In this document: piece by piece, positions 1 through 4,723 of the stretch | Numbering within the stretch: position 1 is the first letter of the stretch | Layout of the letters: every line of letters starts with the position of its first letter | NCBI GenBank assembly: GCA_946480595.1 | Contig: CAMLKC010000064.1 | Location: forward strand, 1 to 5,226 | Direction of reading: 5' to 3' | From: an uncultured Candidatus Saccharibacteria bacterium | GTDB taxonomy: Bacteria; Patescibacteria; Saccharimonadia; Saccharimonadales; CAMLKC01 | DNA length: 5,226 bases | Notes under the pieces: model-generated | The model's database searches: none | Seen by the model: the letters and a program-made list of their open reading frames with translations, nothing else | What the model was told of the DNA's origin: nothing | Made by a program: the position numbers and the translations under genes

Positions 1-1250
1 GCCGGAGTAACCATGTCTTTTATCAGATTTATATAGGGCGCACGAGCGGTTGAAGCACCTAAAGCTCTTGCTATTCTTTCGTAGCGCAATACGCGCTCAT
101 TTATAAGCATCAGACTTTCTTCGTCCTCTCGGTGTGTTTCCAGTTCTTGTTGCCAACTCTTCAGCTGACCGTAAGTAGGTCGAATACGTAGAGAAAAAGT
201 AGTAAAACGTTCTGCCTCCTCGCTCGTGAAACCAAATTGAATCGCCTTGTTGGTAATCTCTCGAGCCGCTTCCGCCTGAATACTAGAATCTGCAGAATAT
301 TTGTAATAATCGGCATGATGACCCCCAACTTCCTGGTAAAAGGACTCGATAACGCCTGCAATTTCCATGAGACAGTTAAACACTTCAGAGAGATCAGTCG
401 GTTGATCAAATGTTAGCCTGTAGCCGTCGCGGTGTGCGATAGCATTATTAGCACCAATATAAACTTCGCTGAAATCTTTTGCCGTCACATGTGTACACGA
501 TAATTGGCTTTGAGCAGCGAGGCCTATAGCCCGAGCGACGGGTACGCTCAGATTCTCGTGCGTTAAAGAGTTCCATGGACCAAAGTGATTCAGCTTTTCC
601 TTATTGAGCAGGTCTTTATGATGCTCTACATTCTGTTCTTCGGGAACCAAATCAAGCACATGCAGATGACCGTGCTTATTACTTGGACCGCCCCTACTTT
701 TACCATACTCTGCTCGTTCACCTGGAGTTGCATGGCCCCACGAACTCTGGATTAATGGTTTGCGTCCGCTTGCTTTATGTATTATCTGCGCTGCACGCGC
801 TGTTTGAGTCGCAATAATCTCACAGAAGTCTCTCCGCTCTTGCAACGAGCCTTCTTCGACAATCCTTAAAATACCCGCCTGGCCATCATCATCCCATTTT
901 TTATGACGCCACCACACTATAAGATGCAAGGGCAGTTCTGGAATATTATTCAAACCCTCAGGTAGGTAGACGGGTTGGCCTATAGTCTTTTCAGCGATCT
1001 GTAATATCTTATCCCTTGGCGTGACCGGATGGACATAAGGTGAAGCGACAGTGGTAATACAAGCCTCCGCAGGGCCGTGTACTTCAAGTCCACTGAATCG
1101 CTCTCCCTCTTCAAACACGCTCGGCCCATCTGTTCGCTCCATGAGCGAGGGGATTGTACTAACCGCAATACCATCCGAATGGAGTTTATCTTTATCCAGA
1201 ACATTATCAACTAGCTCGTCGTAATGCGACGAAAGGTTTCTCTCTTTCAT
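1..1250 (-). CDS. Uncharacterised protein with HxHxH motif, possibly HIT/GalT-like (partial, C-terminus off the window)
   Basis: One reading frame stays open from ATG at 1250 to the left edge, giving at least 416 codons without a stop, so this is a real gene truncated by the window. I do not recognise the family with certainty. The best clue is HGHLHV (H193, H195, H197), preceded by a strand-like LIQSSWGHATPGE and a GGPSN turn. This resembles the histidine-rich active site of HIT and GalT-type nucleotidyl transferases and hydrolases. A helix (about residues 150-165) precedes it, and an aromatic strand region (LPLHLIVWWR) lies further upstream. The C-terminal 200 residues are mostly helical, charged and soluble-looking. 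No signal peptide or membrane segment is seen. It starts 14 nt after the NUDIX stop codon, with only a weak AGAGA ribosome site, so it is probably the second gene of that operon. A nucleotide or sugar-nucleotide substrate would suit a NUDIX partner, but this is inference. Confidence 0.85.
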   Translation of the reverse strand, partial: MKERNLSSHYDELVDNVLDKDKLHSDGIAVSTIPSLMERTDGPSVFEEGERFSGLEVHGPAEACITTVASPYVHPVTPRDKILQIAEKTIGQPVYLPEGLNNIPELPLHLIVWWRHKKWDDDGQAGILRIVEEGSLQERRDFCEIIATQTARAAQIIHKASGRKPLIQSSWGHATPGERAEYGKSRGGPSNKHGHLHVLDLVPEEQNVEHHKDLLNKEKLNHFGPWNSLTHENLSVPVARAIGLAAQSQLSCTHVTAKDFSEVYIGANNAIAHRDGYRLTFDQPTDLSEVFNCLMEIAGVIESFYQEVGGHHADYYKYSADSSIQAEAAREITNKAIQFGFTSEEAERFTTFSLRIRPTYGQLKSWQQELETHREDEESLMLINERVLRYERIARALGASTARAPYINLIKDMVTP

Positions 1251-1264
1251 GGAGTTCTCTAAAA

Positions 1265-1855
1265 CTACAAGTTTAGTTTATCCAACACTAGCATGGCGGC
1301 AGCTAATGAAGCCGCGCTTTTGATATCATTGTTTGCTATCATCTCACGTAGCTCGGCAGGAGTCTTAGTGACGACTCTGATTGGTTCATCCTCATCGTCT
1401 AGGCGTATTCCCTCAGGTACCACATCTTTGGCAAGGTATAGATCTTCTAAATCAGTCATCTTATGTCCAAAGAGGGATACTTGGCAAAGGTGCGTCCAAT
1501 CTCCTCCAATATAACCGGTCTCCTCTTCTAGTTCTCTTCGCGCCGCAGCCTCTGAATCGATGTCTCTTTTACTCTGCGCACCGGCCGGAAACTGATAATC
1601 GATGCTATTGATACCGTGGCGATACTGCTGTACTAGTACAAACTCGCCATTCTTCGTCAGGGGTACGGCTACTACTATGTGGGGTGATTCCCAAACAAAA
1701 AAATCATTTACTATCTTACCGGAGGGAAGCTGCACCGTGTCTTTGCGAACGGGAAACCATTTTTCATCAAGAGCTATTGCTGAAGAAAGTGTCTTCCAGG
1801 GATAAATTTGTGATTGATCAGTTTTAGATGAAGTCATACCTCTAGGATAACGCAT
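1265..1855 (-). CDS. NUDIX hydrolase, ADP-ribose pyrophosphatase type
   Basis: A cytosolic 196-residue protein of the NUDIX superfamily, which hydrolyses nucleoside diphosphates linked to another group X. The layout matches ADP-ribose/NDP-sugar pyrophosphatases: PWKTLSS at residues 19-25, a strand with WFPVR and LPSGK (33-46), QQYRHG (76-81), then FPAG (89-92) leading into the Nudix box that ends RELEEETGY (107-115). The metal-binding glutamates of the REUxEE core (E108, E111, E112) are present. The first half of the box is unusual: the spacing from G92 to R107 is one residue longer than GX5EX7RE, and the usual Glu is replaced by Asp98/Asp100. The C-terminal half (DDEDEPIRVVTKTP) is typical of the family. 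Two starts are possible, ATG 1855 and ATG 1837. Neither has a well-spaced ribosome site: AGAGG lies only 1 nt before the 1837 codon. The folded domain is complete from either. The exact substrate cannot be read from the sequence. Confidence 0.93.
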   Translation of the reverse strand: MRYPRGMTSSKTDQSQIYPWKTLSSAIALDEKWFPVRKDTVQLPSGKIVNDFFVWESPHIVVAVPLTKNGEFVLVQQYRHGINSIDYQFPAGAQSKRDIDSEAAARRELEEETGYIGGDWTHLCQVSLFGHKMTDLEDLYLAKDVVPEGIRLDDEDEPIRVVTKTPAELREMIANNDIKSAASLAAAMLVLDKLNL

Positions 1856-1860
1856 ACAGA

Positions 1861-1888
1861 TTGTTTTGTAGAATTTTTATGTTAAGAT
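1861..1888 (+). promoter_or_regulatory. Candidate sigma70-type promoter for the FAD oxidoreductase gene
   Basis: TTGTTT (1861-1866) and TAAGAT (1883-1888) are separated by 16 nt in the AT-rich divergent region between the NUDIX and oxidoreductase genes. The match is 3/6 and 4/6 to consensus, so this is a moderate candidate. It would place the transcript start near 1895, leaving a leader of about 30 nt that contains the ribosome site. No convincing promoter was found on the minus strand for the NUDIX operon, although the same 70 nt must hold it. Confidence 0.35.
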
Positions 1889-1911
1889 CATAAAAAGTTG
1901 ATTACTATTGG

Positions 1912-1916
1912 AAGGA
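1912..1916 (+). promoter_or_regulatory. Shine-Dalgarno site that fixes the oxidoreductase start at GTG 1926
   Basis: AAGGA lies 9 nt before GTG 1926. An upstream in-frame TTG at 1908 would put this site inside the coding region and would itself have no ribosome site, so GTG 1926 is preferred. Confidence 0.75.
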
Positions 1917-1925
1917 ACGGCCCAA

Positions 1926-3080
1926 GTGAGTGAACTACGATCAGATGTCGCCATCATAGGTGGTGGCATTGCGGGTCTATGGACAGCGAAGAACCTGGTT
2001 GATAGGGGTTATTCAGTGAACGTTGTGGAAAAGTCCAGCCAACTTGCGAATGGGGCGACTGTTCGAAATGAAGGCTGGCTCCATAGCGGTGCATATCATG
2101 GAGCTATACTTGAGAATGATGATACAGCCTTGGCTGTCATGGAGAAGATTAGGTGGAGCAACGACCAAGTTACAGAGTTTGCGCCCGAGAGCCTAGAATT
2201 GCAGGATACATACGCGCTTCTAGGTGATGGTCTCATGGCACGACGTGCGCTTGATCGCTGGCGTAAGGCCAACATTGATCATGAGCAGATAGTCGACGTC
2301 GACGCATTCACAGGTTCAGAAAGATTAGATTCGCAACAGATTGAGAATATCTATAAAGTAGCCGACAAAAGCGTCAATACGAGGTTGCTGTGCTCCAAGT
2401 TGGCTCACTACATAATTGAGCATGGAGCTAATATTTTTACAAATGTGGCTTTTAGGTCGGAGGATGAAGGCTCTGCTACGCTGCTAACCGAAAGTGAGGG
2501 GGAACAGACTCTTGCATCAGATCATTTTATCATTACGGCCGGAAGTGGGACCGGTGAATTGATGAGAGACTTCAATACAGACCTAAACCTACGGTATTTT
2601 AAGGCTCATCTTCTTTGTTTGCCACGATTTACTAGGTATAATTACTTCTCTATTGATAGCTATGGAATTAATTTTATGAACCACGGCAATAGCAGTATTG
2701 CTGGTCTCAATCTCGATACCACAGAAGTCTTCTTTCCGGATTATACTGTAGAGCAAGAGCGTGTTGATCGTATTATCGAAGTACTCGGTCAATTAGCGCC
2801 ACAAGCGATTGCTTACGAGAATATAGCCAAAGGAATCGCCTGCATAAAACCCGGCATACAAAAAGGGGAAGGGCCTAGAAGACCAGGAGTCGAAGCAGAA
2901 GTTTTCCCTCTCTCGGAGACATACACCTGCGCCTTTCCAGGTAAAATGACCGAGGCTCCATACTTAGCAAAGGAGTTGGTAGAGTATCTTGAAACCAAAG
3001 GAGTTAACCCATCCGTTAGGAGGCCGAGAATCTCAACTATAGTTCCGGTTGTTTCAAGTCGGCCTATTGACATCTCGTAG
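1926..3080 (+). CDS. FAD-dependent oxidoreductase, DAO (D-amino acid oxidase-like) family
   Basis: A 384-residue flavoprotein when started at GTG 1926. The N-terminus is a classic FAD-binding Rossmann unit: VAIIGGGIAGL (G12-x-G14-x-x-G17), with E35 at the end of the second strand (VNVVEKS) to hold the ribose hydroxyls. The second family signature, NGATVRNEGWLHSGAY (residues 42-57), is like the region after the Rossmann unit in glycine oxidase, glycerol-3-phosphate and L-2-hydroxyglutarate dehydrogenases. HFIITAGSGTGELM is the middle FAD-contacting strand of the DAO fold. Near the C-terminus, FPGKMTEAPYLAKELVEYL corresponds to the closing FAD-binding segment, so the protein looks full length. 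No secretion signal or membrane segment is visible. The family oxidises amines or 2-hydroxy acids. The substrate here is not deducible, and no specific family member can be named. The gene is divergent from the NUDIX operon across about 70 nt, which hints at shared control. Confidence 0.93.
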   Translation: MSELRSDVAIIGGGIAGLWTAKNLVDRGYSVNVVEKSSQLANGATVRNEGWLHSGAYHGAILENDDTALAVMEKIRWSNDQVTEFAPESLELQDTYALLGDGLMARRALDRWRKANIDHEQIVDVDAFTGSERLDSQQIENIYKVADKSVNTRLLCSKLAHYIIEHGANIFTNVAFRSEDEGSATLLTESEGEQTLASDHFIITAGSGTGELMRDFNTDLNLRYFKAHLLCLPRFTRYNYFSIDSYGINFMNHGNSSIAGLNLDTTEVFFPDYTVEQERVDRIIEVLGQLAPQAIAYENIAKGIACIKPGIQKGEGPRRPGVEAEVFPLSETYTCAFPGKMTEAPYLAKELVEYLETKGVNPSVRRPRISTIVPVVSSRPIDIS

Positions 3081-3142
3081 CACTTCAGTAAATTAATGTC
3101 TGTCTTTTATTTGTCCGGTGGGTATGCTTTAGAAGCAACATG

Positions 3143-3168
3143 GTCGAAATCCAGATTATTCGACTTTT
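3143..3168 (+). terminator. Probable intrinsic terminator of the FAD oxidoreductase gene
   Basis: GTCGAA (3143-3148) pairs with TTCGAC (3159-3164) around a 10-nt loop and is followed directly by TTTTCT. It lies about 60 nt after the oxidoreductase stop codon. The stem is only 6 bp, so the call is moderate. Confidence 0.5.
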
Positions 3169-3282
3169 CTCGCTTATATCGCTGCTCTCCTCCTCTTCGG
3201 TCAGATTTAAGCCATCCACCCTTATTAAAGTTCTATAATCGTTCTTTATCCCCAGCCAAGTGAGATTATTTTACCAATTCAT

Positions 3283-3313
3283 AAAGATACCTCTATAAGA
3301 ACGGGGTATTTTT
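3283..3313 (+). terminator. Second terminator-like hairpin in the intergenic gap
   Basis: AAAGATACCTC (3283-3293) pairs with GGGGTATTTTT (3303-3313) as an 11-bp stem with two G-U pairs and a 9-nt loop. A run of five T closes the right arm, and the matching A-run starts the left arm. The shape fits an intrinsic terminator acting on the plus strand and perhaps weakly on the minus strand. It may be a back-up for the oxidoreductase transcript, or may insulate the next gene. Confidence 0.5.
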
Positions 3314-3429
3314 AGTTTGATTTTTTGATAGAGATGCAGAACAACCAAACTATAAAACATCTGACCTCGTTTATTCCTAAGAATTAAAAAACAACGAGAT
3401 ACCTCTTCCTGCTTATGCTACCTAAGCTA

Positions 3430-3458
3430 TTGACTAATATTGAAGATCATGTTATTAT
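3430..3458 (+). promoter_or_regulatory. Strong candidate sigma70 promoter upstream of the GC-rich gene
   Basis: TTGACT (3430-3435) and TATTAT (3453-3458) are separated by exactly 17 nt, and each box matches consensus at 5 of 6 positions. This is the best promoter in the window. The predicted transcript start near 3465 gives a leader of about 50 nt before ATG 3515. The promoter belongs to the AT-rich background although the gene it reads into is GC-rich. Confidence 0.7.
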
Positions 3459-3463
3459 TAAGA

Positions 3464-3483
3464 AGATAGCGTTGGAGCTATCT
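3464..3483 (+). other. Perfect 7-bp hairpin at the predicted 5' end of the leader
   Basis: AGATAGC (3464-3470) and GCTATCT (3477-3483) form a perfect stem around a 6-nt loop GTTGGA. The stem begins almost at the transcript start predicted from the 3430 promoter. A stem at the extreme 5' end can protect an mRNA from decay. It could equally be an operator just downstream of the -10 box. No T-run follows, so it is not a terminator. Confidence 0.45.
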
Positions 3484-3514
3484 AACCTCCGAACTAGGGA
3501 GTCGTAACCCCACC

Positions 3515-3814
3515 ATGAACGTTATTCTCGTACTGCGCGCACTGCCGAAAGCCACTCCTATGGAGTACAACCAGGCGGTGATCGCCTCGTACTCCGAGCC
3601 CACCATGGGCGACGTCAACCTGGTGGCCGAAGTCATCACTACGGACATGCGCGTGCCGGACGGCAGTGCGGTCTTCGGCTTCGCAAACGAGCTCGGCGTC
3701 ATCACGCAGATCGCTTCGATCAACGATGTCGCCGGCATCTTCGGCTTCGAAACCTCTGAGATCGGCCGCGAGCTTCGCGACACGATGACGGGTCTCGTCG
3801 GGGCGCTGGCCTAG
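3515..3814 (+). CDS. Small protein of unknown function, GC-rich and probably acquired
   Basis: A 99-residue protein that I cannot assign to a family. It has an N-terminal strand-like segment (MNVILVLRALP) and a middle stretch rich in V, A and D. A hydrophobic FGFANELGVITQIASINDVAGIFGF part carries two FGF motifs, at about residues 54 and 77. The C-terminal part is helical (EIGRELRDTMTGLVGALA). No signal peptide, clear membrane span, cysteines or catalytic motif are seen, so it is probably a small cytosolic protein. Coding is supported by codon bias: 82 of the 99 sense codons end in G or C, and the DNA is about 62% GC against 33-37% in the flank. It is followed by a terminator 32 nt on and preceded by a strong promoter. 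AGGGAG (3496-3501) is the only ribosome site, at a rather long 13 nt from the ATG. ORFs on the opposite strand here are shadows of this GC-rich frame. Confidence 0.75.
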   Translation: MNVILVLRALPKATPMEYNQAVIASYSEPTMGDVNLVAEVITTDMRVPDGSAVFGFANELGVITQIASINDVAGIFGFETSEIGRELRDTMTGLVGALA

Positions 3815-3846
3815 CTCCATCCATCACCAACCACCCTGTCCACAGG

Positions 3847-3891
3847 CGAAGAACACCCCTCGTGTCCGCGCTGCGGACGGGGTGTTCTTCG
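3847..3891 (+). terminator. Long GC-rich terminator hairpin of the small GC-rich gene
   Basis: CGAAGAACACCCC (3847-3859) pairs perfectly over 13 bp with GGGGTGTTCTTCG (3879-3891). Inside it, GTCCGC (3864-3869) and GCGGAC (3873-3878) form a second 6-bp stem with a GCT loop, offset by a 4-nt bulge TCGT. The right arm is not followed by a T-run. Such strong stems without a U-tract are common behind genes of high-GC Gram-positive bacteria, in keeping with a foreign origin of the island. Confidence 0.85.
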
Positions 3892-3938
3892 TTAGATGTA
3901 AATATACAATTAATGAGCTAAGAACATAGACAGTGATA

Positions 3939-3949
3939 GACAAATTGTC
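3939..3949. promoter_or_regulatory. Candidate operator at the araC-family gene promoter
   Basis: GACAA-A-TTGTC is a perfect 11-nt dyad that ends 6 nt before the putative -10 box of the regulator gene, covering the spacer and -35 zone. It could be a site for autoregulation, but a dyad this short can arise by chance. Confidence 0.3.
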
Positions 3950-3952
3950 AAA

Positions 3953-3961
3953 TGATATACT
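3953..3961 (+). promoter_or_regulatory. Candidate extended -10 promoter of the araC-family gene
   Basis: TGATATACT reads as an extended -10 box (TG-N-TATACT, 5/6 to consensus). No good -35 box lies 16-18 nt upstream, as is usual for extended -10 promoters. The predicted start, near 3967-3968, is only about 6 nt before ATG 3974, which implies a leaderless or nearly leaderless mRNA. Confidence 0.45.
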
Positions 3962-3973
3962 TTAATACATCAT

Positions 3974-4648
3974 ATGAGCTTTACCTACCAAGACAAACAT
4001 TCGGACTCTCTATACGTCGACAAGATCTGGCATACCTATACTACGAGTGACGGTGTTTTTACGGCCGGACTAGATGGCAACTGGGATATCATAATATCTA
4101 GAGTAGACGGCAAAGTACGAGTAACCGTTAATGGCATCGGTAAACACGCCGTACAAGTACCTTATGTAGCTGGCATAGATAGCGTCGGTATCGCTCTTAA
4201 ACCCGGCGTATTCCTGCGAGACATCAAAGGCAAGGATATTGTCGATAGCCAACGTACATTAAGTAAAGATAACGTCGCTTATGTTGATATCGGAGGCCAT
4301 TCTTTTAAGATTCCCGATTTTGATTCTGCTGAAGTATTCGTTGATGAGTTGATTAGCAATGGCATACTACTAGTTAACTCTGTCGTTTCATCCTTAAGTA
4401 ATGATCATGTCAATGGTGTCTCCGACCGTTCACTCCGCCGTCACACGATGGGGACGACAGGCCTAAGTCCGTATTTCTTTCATCAGATACAGCGGGCGCA
4501 ACATGCTACACAATTACTCCAACAAGGTACGCCAATTGCTCAAGCGGCAATAGAGGCTGGCTATACCGATCAGGCTCATATGACGAAAGCGGTAAAAGCA
4601 CTAATAGGGCTGACGCCTGCTCAAGTTATTGCTCGCAGCAAAAAATAA
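3974..4648 (+). CDS. AraC-family transcriptional regulator
   Basis: A 224-residue regulator with two parts. Residues about 1-120 resemble the N-terminal cupin-like ligand or dimerisation domain found in AraC proteins with a DUF6597-like front (GNWDIIISRVDGKVRV, then VGIALKPGVFL). Residues about 148-217 form the double helix-turn-helix domain. GVSDRSLRRHTMGTTGLSPYFF covers the first recognition unit, QIQRAQHATQLLQQG is the linker helix, and IAQAAIEAGYTDQAHMTKAV followed by GLTPAQ is the highly conserved second unit. The protein is complete. There is no Shine-Dalgarno sequence before ATG 3974 and no earlier start, which agrees with a leaderless transcript. The gene lies 75 nt upstream of, and in the same direction as, an epoxide hydrolase, the most likely target. 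The inducer is unknown. Codon use returns to the AT-leaning background of the other genes, unlike the small gene just before it. Confidence 0.93.
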   Translation: MSFTYQDKHSDSLYVDKIWHTYTTSDGVFTAGLDGNWDIIISRVDGKVRVTVNGIGKHAVQVPYVAGIDSVGIALKPGVFLRDIKGKDIVDSQRTLSKDNVAYVDIGGHSFKIPDFDSAEVFVDELISNGILLVNSVVSSLSNDHVNGVSDRSLRRHTMGTTGLSPYFFHQIQRAQHATQLLQQGTPIAQAAIEAGYTDQAHMTKAVKALIGLTPAQVIARSKK

Positions 4649-4684
4649 ATTGGCCATTATTTACAATCTATCTTCTCCTCGTCT

Positions 4685-4706
4685 TGGTTAAATACACATA
4701 TAACCA
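4685..4706. promoter_or_regulatory. Dyad symmetry at the presumed epoxide hydrolase promoter
   Basis: TGGTTA (4685-4690) and TAACCA (4701-4706) are perfect inverted 6-nt arms 10 nt apart, 17 nt before the start codon. A -10-like TATAAC (4699-4704) overlaps the right arm. There is no acceptable -35 box at the right distance, so transcription may need an activator, plausibly the neighbouring AraC protein. AraC proteins more often use direct repeats, so a different regulator is possible. Confidence 0.35.
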
Positions 4707-4710
4707 TTAA

Positions 4711-4716
4711 AAGGAG
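4711..4716 (+). promoter_or_regulatory. Strong Shine-Dalgarno site of the epoxide hydrolase gene
   Basis: AAGGAG lies 7 nt before ATG 4724, the strongest and best-spaced ribosome site in the window. It contrasts with the absent site of the regulator gene upstream and suggests high translation once the mRNA is made. Confidence 0.85.
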
Positions 4717-4723
4717 AAAAACA

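Larger units (their letters stand above)
3081..3429. other. AT-rich intergenic region without a convincing gene
   Basis: About 350 nt between the oxidoreductase gene and the promoter at 3430, with many T and A runs (about 33-37% GC in the lines counted from 3241 on). It holds two terminator-like hairpins, a 10-nt direct repeat AGATACCTCT (3285-3294 and 3397-3406), and a weak inverted repeat CTCGTT/AACGAG (3366-3371 and 3393-3398). Small ORFs, the longest being 55 codons from ATG 3096, lack ribosome sites, and the longest runs through the terminator. No tRNA or recognisable RNA gene was seen. Confidence 0.6.
3487..3891. other. GC-rich island with sharp composition edges
   Basis: From about 3487 to 3891 the DNA is near 62% GC (counted over 3541-3780), while both sides are AT-rich. 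The island comprises the ribosome site, the 99-codon gene and its GC-rich terminator, that is, a complete expression unit without its promoter. A short 7-bp inverted repeat, ATCTAAC (3480-3486) and GTTAGAT (3891-3897), brackets it exactly. There is no transposase, integrase or target duplication. It may be a transferred segment or, less likely, an assembly join. Confidence 0.6.

Noticed and set aside
161..409. 82-codon minus-strand ORF
   Set aside because: Shadow frame of the same long partial gene. Its composition and start context do not support it.
980..1210. 76-codon minus-strand ORF
   Set aside because: It lies out of frame inside the much longer minus-strand frame that is open from 1250 to the left edge.
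1908..1925. TTG 1908 as the oxidoreductase start
   Set aside because: It would place the AAGGA ribosome site inside the gene, and it has no site of its own. GTG 1926 has a well-spaced one.
3096..3263. 55-codon ORF on the plus strand after the oxidoreductase
   Set aside because: It has no ribosome site, runs through a terminator-like hairpin, and gives a Ser/Leu/Pro/Arg-rich product typical of random frames.
3415..3507. 30-codon ORF ending 7 nt before the GC-rich gene, considered as a leader peptide
   Set aside because: It begins upstream of the strong promoter at 3430-3458, so the predicted transcript lacks its start, and it has no ribosome site.
3494..3820. 108-codon minus-strand ORF opposite the small GC-rich gene
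   Set aside because: The strong G/C third-position bias belongs to the plus frame, and promoter, ribosome site and terminator all read on the plus strand. Long antisense frames are expected in GC-rich DNA.
3847..3891. Hairpin considered as a CRISPR or mobile-element end
   Set aside because: It is a single copy without repeats or spacers, placed 32 nt after a stop codon. A terminator explains it better.
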